From assembly GCA_002376965.1 (NCBI GenBank), contig DFOV01000240.1:10829-26548 (forward strand): 15,720 nt of DNA. The letters are read 5' to 3'. A model generated the notes under the pieces. It was not told the origin of the DNA, did no database searches, and saw nothing but the letters and a program-made list of their open reading frames with translations. The translations under genes were made by a program, and so were the position numbers. Positions 1-8,090 of this stretch are shown in pieces. Position 1 is the stretch's first letter, and each line of letters starts with the position of its first letter. The DNA is from Gammaproteobacteria bacterium UBA3532. Lineage in GTDB: Bacteria > Pseudomonadota > Gammaproteobacteria > Enterobacterales > UBA3532.

Positions 1-1466
1 AACAAGCCGATGAGAACCGCGCTGAATATTGCGATAGATAAACGGCGTTGGCGCATTATCGGGCGCAGAGTGGCAAGCAGCATTTTACTTAGCAAATAGT
101 TATCTTGCTCTTTGTCAGCTATTTCTGAACGCGATTTATTGGCTGGGACTAAAGCTAACCAGGCAGGGATGAGCAATAGCGAGATAATCATGGCTACAAA
201 CATGCCAAACGACATGCAAATGCCGAAGTGACGCAGATTGCTGATGCTGGTGGTGGTCGACACTAAGAAGGTGATGCAGGTGGTGATGGTGGTTAAGATT
301 ACAGGCGATGCCATCAAGCGCAGGGTGTTTTTAACCGCCAGCATTTGGGTGGAGGCATGGCGACGTTGATGGTAGTACTCCGCCATCACATGAATGGCAT
401 CCGATGAGCAGATGGTGATCAGAAAAACCGGCAGCGCGGCGGTGATTAAATCCATTGGAATACCCACCAATGCCATACCGCCCATCGTCCACACCGTACA
501 CATAATCACATTAACAAGCGGGATAACGACGCCAAGCGTCGAGCGAAAGAAACAGGCTAGCACCAGGCTAACCAGCAAAACGACCGCTGGAAACAAGGTC
601 GCCATATCGGCATCCATGATTTTCTTTTGCTCGGCGAAAAAAACAGGAACACCGCCGATGTAGACATCGTCGGTTAATTCAGGGTGTTGCTGTTGATAAT
701 CAGCGACCATTTGCTGAACGGCGTCATAGGCCCGAACTTGTCCTTCGGCGTCGTCTTCTAGCACGCTAATTTCTAATACAATCAGCCCAACTTTTCCAGC
801 GCGGTCGATGACGCCCATATCCATTAGCTCGTTATTCATCACTGCTTTTTCTATGATGGCGACATCGGGGGTAGCTGAGTTAACCGAGATAGCGGCGCGC
901 AGCGTGCCATCTGCTTCTAGGTACACATTCTCCGAAGCTGACATACCCGCCATTTCACGGATCGGATCGAGGCGTTCGGCGATGATTTGCCATTGTTTTT
1001 TGTCCCTTGCTGACAGTGGCCAGTGTTGGGCTTTTTCTGCGGCTTCGCGCACCAATGGAATATCGGTTTGATCCAGTCCATTATTGAGAATGGCGGTTGT
1101 CAGGTCGTTCAGTTCTGGAACATTGGGATAGCGCTCGGCCATATCGCGCAGGTTTTTCACATCGGCTTCATTGGTGAAGTGCAGCTGACGTACATCTTCG
1201 GTTAATTCAAACAGCGCCTTTAAGCTGGTGGGGTTGAAGATGCTGTTGTCGTTGTAGAGGGTGATTAATATCGAGTCATAGGTGCCGGTGAACTTGTCAC
1301 GCATTTCATATAGCGGAGCGCGAGCGGGGTGATCCTCTGGCAATAAATAGGGGTTGCTGTCTTCTGACAGGTATTGCGTGAAGTAGCCGAACGCCAGGGT
1401 GAGCAGGGTTAGGCTGAGTAGGATGGTCTTGGGAAATTTTCCAACAAATCGTAAATAGGCTTCCAT
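1..1466 (-). CDS. RND/MMPL-family exporter, N-terminal part (cut by window edge)
   Basis: This is an inner-membrane proton-driven exporter of the RND superfamily, MMPL-like branch. 488 residues are visible and the rest lies beyond position 1. The visible part has one transmembrane segment (about residues 14-30), a large periplasmic domain (about 31-288), then a run of hydrophobic segments (about 290-307, 311-330, 340-362, 388-405, 415-437) and the start of another at about 476. A charged SSDAIHV motif at 354-360 sits in the position where this family has polar residues inside the membrane. The start is ATG at 1466, with AAGGAG 6-7 nt upstream. The gene follows the LolA-like gene after a 202-bp gap holding a structured repeat. 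MMPL pumps next to LolA-like proteins are typical of lipid-export operons such as aryl polyene clusters. I infer that it exports the operon's product; the cargo cannot be seen. The family call is firm. Confidence 0.93.
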   Translation of the reverse strand, partial: MEAYLRFVGKFPKTILLSLTLLTLAFGYFTQYLSEDSNPYLLPEDHPARAPLYEMRDKFTGTYDSILITLYNDNSIFNPTSLKALFELTEDVRQLHFTNEADVKNLRDMAERYPNVPELNDLTTAILNNGLDQTDIPLVREAAEKAQHWPLSARDKKQWQIIAERLDPIREMAGMSASENVYLEADGTLRAAISVNSATPDVAIIEKAVMNNELMDMGVIDRAGKVGLIVLEISVLEDDAEGQVRAYDAVQQMVADYQQQHPELTDDVYIGGVPVFFAEQKKIMDADMATLFPAVVLLVSLVLACFFRSTLGVVIPLVNVIMCTVWTMGGMALVGIPMDLITAALPVFLITICSSDAIHVMAEYYHQRRHASTQMLAVKNTLRLMASPVILTTITTCITFLVSTTTSISNLRHFGICMSFGMFVAMIISLLLIPAWLALVPANKSRSEIADKEQDNYLLSKMLLATLRPIMRQRRLSIAIFSAVLIGL

Positions 1467-1520
1467 GGTGTTCTCCTTTTGTCCTTGTATAACCTGAGTA
1501 TTTATCAACATTGGTGCGAT

Positions 1521-1649
1521 GTTGGTGGTCGCTATAAGCAAATCAGAACCTTGGCCAGCGGTAAATACGCGCTCCCGGCGCGGATTTACCTCAAAAATCG
1601 TCCTGATTTTTGTGGCCAAGAACCTGCTTCACTTATAGCCACCACCAAC
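1521..1649. repeat. Nested inverted-repeat element with two internal hairpins
   Basis: The outer arms at 1521-1538 and 1632-1649 pair over 18 bp with one mismatch. Pairing resumes at TTGGCCA, 1551-1557 with 1613-1619. Between them lie two further hairpins. In the first, 1560-1566 pairs with 1584-1590, and after one mismatch 1568-1572 pairs with 1578-1582. In the second, 1592-1599 pairs perfectly with 1605-1612 around a 5-nt loop. The whole could fold as a branched junction in RNA or single-stranded DNA. It fills most of the gap between the LolA-like gene and the exporter. No T-run follows either end, so it is not an ordinary intrinsic terminator. I see no target-site duplication. It could be a MITE- or REPIN-like mobile repeat, or an RNA processing or stability element inside the operon. 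Confidence 0.75.
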
Positions 1650-1668
1650 TCATAGTTCGTTACGTCAA

Positions 1669-2478
1669 TTAGCGTAAACTAGGAACCTTTGCTGGCGAAA
1701 TGCCGCGTTTCAGGCTGCGCTTGCTAACCAGTTTGTCGTCCAACGCGACGTTGTATTCCACATCGCTAAAAATCATTTCCGAGCGTTTGCCATTTTCAAG
1801 GTTGACCATTTCGGATGTCATAATGGTCCAAACACCTTGAACCTGCTCGACTTCGGTTGATTGTTGGGCTTTAAACACGATGCCTTTGGCATTGTAATAA
1901 TGCTGCTGCATCACCACGTCGCGCTCTTTATCGATCCATACTTTGGTTTTGTGATAACCGGTTTTATTGATCACATCCTGAGAAGCGGCAACACGCTCGA
2001 TAACCCAGGTTGGTCGCCCTAAAACCTCTTCTTCACCTAGCAATGTGGATTGGTAATCATTAACGCGAATCTTATCCAAGTCGGAATAGTTAAAGGTCGA
2101 TCCCATAAACGAGCCGCGTTTATCGTTTGAACCCAAGCGACGGGTCTTACGAAATGCGGGGAGATACATCCATTGATCGTCGGGTTGGGCAGTGTTTTCG
2201 TCATAATTGGCGATTAAAAAAGACACGCCGCGAACGTCAGATGGCGAGTGAAAATGCATTAGCGCGCGCTCTTCTTGATTGGGTAAATCTTTTTGCAACA
2301 TATACAAATGGCGCTCGCGTAAATCACCATCACTGCTATAGAGCTTGAGAGTAACCTGAGTGCTATAGGATGCACCGTCGTCGCGATCACGGGCCTGAGT
2401 TAAAATACTATTCGCATCAGGCATCGCAAAGCTGAAAGAAGAAGAAAGAAAAAGTAAGCCAGTAATAAACGTTCTCAT
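1669..2478 (-). CDS. LolA-like outer-membrane lipoprotein-sorting family protein, periplasmic
   Basis: This 269-residue protein has a clear signal peptide: a basic start, a hydrophobic stretch, and predicted cleavage after residue 18 (SFA before MPDA). The mature part resembles the family annotated as outer membrane lipoprotein-sorting protein. These proteins have a LolA-like half-barrel that can hold an acyl chain. Typical features here are the DDQWMYLPAFRKTRRL stretch near residue 100 and the GSFMGSTFNYSDL stretch near 125. Such proteins usually sit beside RND/MMPL pumps and are thought to carry a hydrophobic cargo across the periplasm. The gene starts at ATG 2478, 13 nt after the barrel gene, with AAGGGA upstream. 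I infer that it shuttles the operon's lipid from the exporter to the outer membrane. The family call is good; the role is inferred. Confidence 0.85.
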   Translation of the reverse strand: MRTFITGLLFLSSSFSFAMPDANSILTQARDRDDGASYSTQVTLKLYSSDGDLRERHLYMLQKDLPNQEERALMHFHSPSDVRGVSFLIANYDENTAQPDDQWMYLPAFRKTRRLGSNDKRGSFMGSTFNYSDLDKIRVNDYQSTLLGEEEVLGRPTWVIERVAASQDVINKTGYHKTKVWIDKERDVVMQQHYYNAKGIVFKAQQSTEVEQVQGVWTIMTSEMVNLENGKRSEMIFSDVEYNVALDDKLVSKRSLKRGISPAKVPSLR

Positions 2479-2491
2479 GATGATTATTCCC

Positions 2492-3697
2492 TTAAAATGT
2501 GTAAGTCACTGATGTCCAAATACGGTCGTTGTCTTGAAACTGGCCAAAGAAATTGGTTTCTTCGCCATCTAATAAATCGATATTAAGCTGCCACGCCCAG
2601 TTAGCCGATGGGCGATAGGTCAGCTTGGATTGATAAAGCTGACCGCCACCCAGGCTATCCGAATGGCTAACGGCAATGCGCAAAGCAATGGTGTCTGAGG
2701 CTAGTTGGCCATCCGCTGACAGGGTATACAGTGGGTCTTTTTCTGGTGTTGCCAACATGTCGTTCCAGCCAGCAATACGCCGGTCGCTGTATTGGCCAGT
2801 GATCAGCCAGTTTCCCATCAGGTAGTCAACGCCAACCAACCACTGTTGTTGATGATGGGCCGAATGACTACCATCAATATAGCCAAACTCGCGCTGGTGG
2901 AAAAATGCCCACTCACCGCGCATTACCACAGGGCCGAATGGTCGAGATAAGGATGTACCAAGCATGGATTCGCGGTGGAAATCCTCAGATACGCCGGTCA
3001 GATCAAAGGATATGACCGGCATATCGTTGTAGCCATGAAAGCCATAGAAAGCCACGTCGGTATCAGCGACAAAACCTTGCAATCGAACGCCAACCTCAGT
3101 GCCTGATGGCTCGTTGGTCGACATATCGCTGGGTAAGCCCAAGTCGAACTCACTGCCTGAGGCTGGCAATTCGTTTGCTTTGGCATCCAAAATCCACATA
3201 CCATCCAAGCTCCAGTTACCGAAGCTGGTCTCGGCACGCAGCATCGGCAGGCTCATGCGGTAGTCATCGATATCAAATAAAACAAAGTCCTTTAAATCAA
3301 GGGGGTTAACCACATCAACCACACGAAGATCATCGGCCTGTCCCCAAACGACTTTCTGATAGCCCAGGGATAAGTCAACGCTACCAGCAAACCAGCGTAA
3401 ATAGGCATCATCGACCCATAGCCGTGATTGGTATTCGTCTTTGGCAGCGTCGGAGTAGCCGTCGTGCCAGTCATAGGCACTGTCATATTCCACTCGGCCC
3501 TGAAATTTGGCGCTCAGTGTGCTGCCCTGAAATTCCAATAATAACCCCAGCGCATTCACCTGGCTGGTCAATTGATCTTCACCATGCAGACGTTGCGCAG
3601 CAGACAGGCTGATGCTCGGTTGGTGATACCATTCGCCCGCGAATGTTGCCGCCGGTATCGAACATATCAGCGCGAAAGTCGAGATTAAACGCCGCAT
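2492..3697 (-). CDS. Outer-membrane beta-barrel protein, DUF1302-like
   Basis: This 401-residue protein has a signal peptide with cleavage predicted after residue 20 (ATFA before GEW). It then has alternating short aromatic-rich strands and ends in VTYTF; a final Phe is the usual beta-barrel assembly signal. The segment around residues 110-150 (QKVVWGQADDLRVVDVVNP) resembles the conserved WG(E/Q)AD..R..DV.NP block of DUF1302-type barrels. ATG 3697 is chosen because GGAGG lies 6 nt upstream. The gene overlaps the end of the preceding dehydrogenase by 13 nt, which suggests coupled translation. Together with the LolA-like protein and the RND pump it forms a three-layer set: outer membrane, periplasm, inner membrane. 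Whether it is a channel for the product or an assembly site cannot be told from sequence. Confidence 0.85.
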   Translation of the reverse strand: MRRLISTFALICSIPAATFAGEWYHQPSISLSAAQRLHGEDQLTSQVNALGLLLEFQGSTLSAKFQGRVEYDSAYDWHDGYSDAAKDEYQSRLWVDDAYLRWFAGSVDLSLGYQKVVWGQADDLRVVDVVNPLDLKDFVLFDIDDYRMSLPMLRAETSFGNWSLDGMWILDAKANELPASGSEFDLGLPSDMSTNEPSGTEVGVRLQGFVADTDVAFYGFHGYNDMPVISFDLTGVSEDFHRESMLGTSLSRPFGPVVMRGEWAFFHQREFGYIDGSHSAHHQQQWLVGVDYLMGNWLITGQYSDRRIAGWNDMLATPEKDPLYTLSADGQLASDTIALRIAVSHSDSLGGGQLYQSKLTYRPSANWAWQLNIDLLDGEETNFFGQFQDNDRIWTSVTYTF

Positions 3698-4452
3698 CCG
3701 AAACCTCCATCCACCACGATACTTTGGGCGGTGATCATCTTGGCGGCAGGTGAAGTGAGAAACATCACCGTATCTGCAACATCGCTCGCCGAAATCAACT
3801 GGCGCAGGGGGATGCGCTTTTTAATCTGGCGAATGACCTGTTTCACCTGCAAGCCCATCACTGCGGCTTGTGGTTCTAATTCGCGGCGTAACATTGGAGT
3901 GTCTACCCAGCAAGGCAGTACGGCATTAACGGTGATGCGTCTTGCCGCCCAGTCCATTGCCAGCGCTTTAACCAATCCGAGTAAGGCATGTTTAGACGTG
4001 ACATAACCGGTGTTGACCGCTTTACCGGCGCGGCCTAACACCGACGACATCACCACAACCCGTCCGTCGTCCAAGATAAAATCCGTTAGCATAGCCAACA
4101 GGCGTTGGGTGGCGTGAAGGTTTACATTAAGCACCAAGTCCCAGGTTGCGCTGTCTTTGATATCGTTTTCGATGCCGATAGCATGGCTGATAACAATATG
4201 GTCAACACCGCCACGCCCTTCAACTTCAGCCACGAGCTTTTCACTCACTTCCTGGTGATTGGTCAGATCGATAGCGATGGGGGTGATGCGCTGTTGCTGC
4301 GTATCTGGGCGGTCATTGACCAATGTCGATAAGCCATCGCTATTGATATCAACCGCGATAACGTCAAAGTCGGTTTGTTCGAGGTATTTTGTTACCGTTG
4401 CTGCGCCAATTCCGCTGGCTGCTCCGGTGATAATCACAGATTCCTTGCGCAT
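3685..4452 (-). CDS. Short-chain dehydrogenase/reductase, probably NAD(H)-linked
   Basis: This 255-residue classical SDR has the cofactor motif TGAASGIG at residues 9-16, catalytic Ser136/137, Tyr150 and Lys154 (YVTSK), and a C-terminal VDGG. An Asp at position 35, at the end of the second strand (AVDINS), usually selects NAD(H) over NADP(H). The usual NNAG motif is replaced by SHAIG near residue 89, a modest departure. The start is ATG 4452 with GGAG 6 nt upstream, 9 nt after the preceding FabG-like gene. Its place next to a second SDR in a ketosynthase operon suggests that it acts on a carrier-bound or released acyl intermediate, as a ketoreductase or as an alcohol dehydrogenase. The fold is certain; the substrate is unknown. 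Confidence 0.9.
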   Translation of the reverse strand: MRKESVIITGAASGIGAATVTKYLEQTDFDVIAVDINSDGLSTLVNDRPDTQQQRITPIAIDLTNHQEVSEKLVAEVEGRGGVDHIVISHAIGIENDIKDSATWDLVLNVNLHATQRLLAMLTDFILDDGRVVVMSSVLGRAGKAVNTGYVTSKHALLGLVKALAMDWAARRITVNAVLPCWVDTPMLRRELEPQAAVMGLQVKQVIRQIKKRIPLRQLISASDVADTVMFLTSPAAKMITAQSIVVDGGFGCGV

Positions 4453-4461
4453 GATGTTCTC

Positions 4462-5211
4462 CTATCCTAAAACCAGTCCGCCATTGACATGAAGTATTTC
4501 GCCGCTGATATAGTGATTCGCTGGATCAGCGATAAACATCACCATGCGGGCAATATCTTCCGGGGTGCCAAGCTGTTTGGCCAGCATGCGTTTTTTGATC
4601 GCTTGCTCATATTGCTCCAGCAATGCGCCTGCCATATCGGTTTTAATCACGCCAGGGGCAACACAGTTAACCCGAATGCCTTTGCTGGCAACTTCCACTG
4701 CCAAGGCGCGAGTAAAGGCCTCAACCGCACCTTTGGATGCGGCATATTGGGTTTGGCCTTTGTTTGGTTTAGTGGCCGAAATCGAAGAGATATTCACAAT
4801 GTTGCCACTGCGTGCTGGCAGCATCAGCTTGAGTGCTGCGCGACTAAAAAGCAAAGGCCCGATAACATTGGTATTCAGCACTTGCCGCATATCGCTCAAC
4901 GGCATGGTGGCCAGCAAGCCGTCTTTGGTTTGGCCTGCGTTGTTCACCAATAAATCAATGCGGCCATAGACTTCATCAATAGCGCCAAAAAACTGCTCAA
5001 CGTCTGCTTCGTTGCTGATATCGAGCGCTTGAGCGACGACTGCTGCGCCTTTGGCTTCCAATTCTTGGCGCAAGCTATCGGCATGGGCCTGGCTGCTGCG
5101 GTAGCAAAAGGCAATATCATAGCCCTTTGCGGCGGCTTCGAGGGCGATAGCGCGGCCAATTCCGCGCGTAGCACCGGTAATAAGAGCGACAGGTTTGGTT
5201 GAATGGTTCAT
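4462..5211 (-). CDS. FabG-like 3-oxoacyl-[ACP] reductase
   Basis: This 249-residue SDR is close to FabG in length and motifs: TGATRGIG at 12-19, VNNAG at 89-93, Asn115, Ser142/143, and the catalytic Tyr156 and Lys160 (YAASK). Arg38 after the second strand (CYRSS) fits NADPH use. FabG enzymes reduce the 3-keto group of ACP-bound chains after each condensation, which suits an operon with its own carrier protein and ketosynthases. It starts at ATG 5211, where the last base of the upstream TAA stop is the A of the start codon (TAATG); GGAG lies 8 nt upstream. That arrangement implies translational coupling with the fusion gene. It is an operon-dedicated paralogue and probably not the housekeeping fabG, since the usual fabD/acpP neighbours are absent. 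Confidence 0.92.
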   Translation of the reverse strand: MNHSTKPVALITGATRGIGRAIALEAAAKGYDIAFCYRSSQAHADSLRQELEAKGAAVVAQALDISNEADVEQFFGAIDEVYGRIDLLVNNAGQTKDGLLATMPLSDMRQVLNTNVIGPLLFSRAALKLMLPARSGNIVNISSISATKPNKGQTQYAASKGAVEAFTRALAVEVASKGIRVNCVAPGVIKTDMAGALLEQYEQAIKKRMLAKQLGTPEDIARMVMFIADPANHYISGEILHVNGGLVLG

Positions 5212-8060
5212 TACATAGACTCCGTTTCTTTGCTTTGCGCTAGCCCCAATCCGTGAGCAGTAGCGTATTCGAGGATGGTTTTTACTTGGGTTTTATCGAT
5301 ATTGCCGTAAGAAAAATTGGCTTGATATTGCTCTAGCCCCAGCACAATGGTTTCGGCCATGCAGGCGTATACTTGCCCCTGCTTGAGATAAGCTCTGGCG
5401 CGAGGGTCGAGGCTTTCACCATTAGGTGTGCTAACGATACCGCCACGTAAACAGCGAATGTCGGCACGTTTCGCCAGCAGTTCATCCGACAAGTTGTGAG
5501 GTACGGCGATATCACAAACCAGCGCATGTTGCTTGATATGGTGCGGCTGGATAAAGGCCTCGGCAGAGTTAGCTGCACACACCAGCAAGTCAGCATCGGC
5601 AATGTCGTCAATGGATTCAGACACTTTCACCAGCTGTGAGTGTGGTGCATTTTGCTCAAACCAGCGATAAACCTTTTGGCCGTGGTGTTTTTGACGGCGA
5701 AATTCAGTCGTCAGCCAGCCGTTGTCCTGAGCAAAGGGTGCCAGCATTGCAGCAATGCCTTTGCATTGCTGTGGTTGATTGACCAAATCAAGGAGCGCAC
5801 ATTCATACACCTGTCCGGCAGTTGCCATAACGCGGCTGGCAGAACCAGGGCGACCGCTTCCAACCAAGGTTAGTGACGGGCAGTATTCGGCAAGCAAGGT
5901 ACTGTAAACCGAACCGATATTACCCGCTGCGCCAATCACAGCGGCGCGTTGAATATGGCGTTTATCTTCGCGGATGGCTTTTTGGATAGCTTCAGCCGCC
6001 ATAGCTACCGTTAACGCATTGCCGGTGGTCAGGTGGATGCCTGAAGTGTTTACCGCTTTGCCATTGTTAGTAACGATGGAGGTGAACATGCCTAGCCCTG
6101 CAACCGAGCAGCCATCATTACGCGCCGCTGTTAGACGGTCGTCGACGGCTTGACGAATCACTTCAAGCTCATTGTTCTCAAGCATTTCGCCGATTTGCTG
6201 TGAGGTGGCGTTGATGGGGTAGAGGGTAAAGTCAACCGTCTTGCCCTGGGCAGAGCGAATGCGAACCGGTTCAAATGGCGCGACACGTCGGTCAAATGAA
6301 AGACGGTTTAGCAAAGCATCGGTTTGCTTTTCGGCAAGATGAGCCAGCGAAGGATCGACTTCTTTCAGCCATTCGCTGGATATTAAGTGGTTAACAAAGG
6401 CAGCTTTGGCATCCGCTTCGCCTACTGGGCGCACAATATTCAGCGACTGATACCAGGGGCGAAAATCCCGTGGTGCCTCGACGGGTTTGGCATCGTCGAT
6501 CAAATAGTCAAGCAGGTAACCGGTGTCCTGAAAGCGCAGGGCTAAACAAACACAGCGCAATGCATCGACCAAACGCTTGATATTGCCATCACTGAGCTGA
6601 ATACTCGGTTCTACCCGCACCACATTTCCGGCGCTAGCAGGCGGCGCAATACGAATGCCATGGCGCATCAATAAATGGCCGGTGACCAGATAGCCAATAG
6701 CACCTTGATAGGCGGTGGTGCGCAACATGATTGATAGGGCGTCGTGTTGCTCTTTAAACACAATGCCTTGTAATAGCCCTTTACCACGAATGTCGCTGAT
6801 GATATCGGGAAACTCTTGTTGCAGCTGAATTAGTGCCTCAAACAGCGCGTCGCCGCGTTCGCCAACTTGTCGAATTACTGCCTGATTGTTGGCCGTGATG
6901 TAACGTACAAATGCACTTGCTACACGGGCCGACCAGTCATCTTCACCAAAGGTTGAGCTTTGAACCAAATCGAAGCCTTCGGCATATTGGCTTTGGCGGA
7001 TCGCGACCAGGCCTATTTTGGCCACGCCGCCGCCCAAGCCTTTTGATAGCACAACGTAATCTGGCTTTAATCCGATTTGGCTACCGGCCAGGAAACTGCC
7101 ACAGCGGCCACAGCCTGATTGCACTTCATCGGCAATCAGGGGGCAGCCAAGCAGATCGCGCGCGCTGTGCAAGGCTTCTGCATCATGGGGTGCTAAGCTA
7201 TACACGCCGCCTTCGCCTTGCACTGGCTCGACCAGAATAGCGCCAACTCTAGGAATAGGCATTAACTGAAGTGTCAGGCCATGCCGACGCTTTTTCAGTT
7301 GTAGCGCGTAGGCTCGTTCTTCTTTGAGCAGGCTTTTTAAGGCATGGGGTGTCATATCTTCTGTGGCCATAAATCGTGTGTTTAAGCCAAAGCGACGACA
7401 CGGCTGGCGATACATATCGCCATGGGTTAGTTGAATGGTGGTGTTTAATTTGCCGTGGAAGGCTTTTTTCAGCGCGATGAACACTGGCGGACGCTGCAAG
7501 GTTTCAACATTCCAGGCTGAAATAAAGTCCCAGCGAGCTTCGCTGTCTAAATCGCGCAGCTCGGGGAATAAGGCGATAACCTCATCATCTATATGCCAGG
7601 ATTGGTTGAGATCGATAGCGCTGTGTTGGCGGGTTAGTTGCTCGCCAATTTCGTCCAGCATACGGCCACGTTTTACTTCTGCATGTTTCAACGCAATCTC
7701 AACCGACTCGGCGCCTGTTGAGGTGAAGGCACATAAAAATTTCTCGTTCCATTGGGTTTCCTGCTGCAATATGGGGTTTAGCAGTGAAGCCAGTTCACCG
7801 GCACCCTGGCGGATCGAAAACTGATTATGAAAAGGTACGCATTGTTGGACTTGCTCGGTAAGGGCACGGATCATCGCTGGATGATTGTGGCCAAGCAATA
7901 AGGCACCATAGCCACCCAGTAAATCCAAAACTGGCTGCTCGATGCCTTGGTCATCGTAATAATAAAGGTATTGCTGGCTGGCGCGGTGGAAGGTTTTATC
8001 CAGGCCAACGCTGTGCAAAGCTGCTGCTAATGTCGGTTTGCAATAGGTTTGATAATTCAT
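5211..8060 (-). CDS. Class III aminotransferase fused to an acyl-ACP reductase (AAR-like) domain
   Basis: 949 residues in two enzymes. Residues 1 to about 505 are a fold-type I, class III PLP aminotransferase: TGAES at 115-119, FHGK at 201-204, EPVQGEGG near 279, DEVQSG at 311-316, and the PLP lysine K340 in VVLSKGLGGG. Residues of about 545-949 align along their whole length with cyanobacterial long-chain acyl-ACP reductase as I remember it: LGMFTSIV near 656, LTTGN near 677, the nucleotide-binding GAAGNIG at 710-716, and YACMAE with Cys900 at the place of the AAR nucleophile, then NFSYG near 915. AAR reduces acyl-ACP to a fatty aldehyde with NADPH; a class III aminotransferase could turn that aldehyde into a primary amine. 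I infer that this is the chain-release enzyme of the operon. The start is ATG 8060 with AAGGAG upstream. PigE and TamH in prodigiosin and tambjamine pathways also join a reductase and an aminotransferase, but from memory in the opposite order and with a different reductase. Confidence 0.92.
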   Translation of the reverse strand: MNYQTYCKPTLAAALHSVGLDKTFHRASQQYLYYYDDQGIEQPVLDLLGGYGALLLGHNHPAMIRALTEQVQQCVPFHNQFSIRQGAGELASLLNPILQQETQWNEKFLCAFTSTGAESVEIALKHAEVKRGRMLDEIGEQLTRQHSAIDLNQSWHIDDEVIALFPELRDLDSEARWDFISAWNVETLQRPPVFIALKKAFHGKLNTTIQLTHGDMYRQPCRRFGLNTRFMATEDMTPHALKSLLKEERAYALQLKKRRHGLTLQLMPIPRVGAILVEPVQGEGGVYSLAPHDAEALHSARDLLGCPLIADEVQSGCGRCGSFLAGSQIGLKPDYVVLSKGLGGGVAKIGLVAIRQSQYAEGFDLVQSSTFGEDDWSARVASAFVRYITANNQAVIRQVGERGDALFEALIQLQQEFPDIISDIRGKGLLQGIVFKEQHDALSIMLRTTAYQGAIGYLVTGHLLMRHGIRIAPPASAGNVVRVEPSIQLSDGNIKRLVDALRCVCLALRFQDTGYLLDYLIDDAKPVEAPRDFRPWYQSLNIVRPVGEADAKAAFVNHLISSEWLKEVDPSLAHLAEKQTDALLNRLSFDRRVAPFEPVRIRSAQGKTVDFTLYPINATSQQIGEMLENNELEVIRQAVDDRLTAARNDGCSVAGLGMFTSIVTNNGKAVNTSGIHLTTGNALTVAMAAEAIQKAIREDKRHIQRAAVIGAAGNIGSVYSTLLAEYCPSLTLVGSGRPGSASRVMATAGQVYECALLDLVNQPQQCKGIAAMLAPFAQDNGWLTTEFRRQKHHGQKVYRWFEQNAPHSQLVKVSESIDDIADADLLVCAANSAEAFIQPHHIKQHALVCDIAVPHNLSDELLAKRADIRCLRGGIVSTPNGESLDPRARAYLKQGQVYACMAETIVLGLEQYQANFSYGNIDKTQVKTILEYATAHGLGLAQSKETESM

Positions 8061-8090
8061 GGTTAACTCCTTGTCTTACGTGACTCGTTT

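Noticed and set aside
1521..1649. An integron attC site or intrinsic terminator
   Set aside because: The arms do not show the RYYYAAC...GTTRRRY ends of attC, and no T-run follows the stems on either strand.
4489..4953. Plus-strand open frame of 154 codons
   Set aside because: It is antisense to the FabG-like gene, has no recognisable motifs, and the minus-strand frame is clearly coding.
7435..7824. Plus-strand open frame of 129 codons
   Set aside because: It is antisense to the aminotransferase domain and shows no family features.
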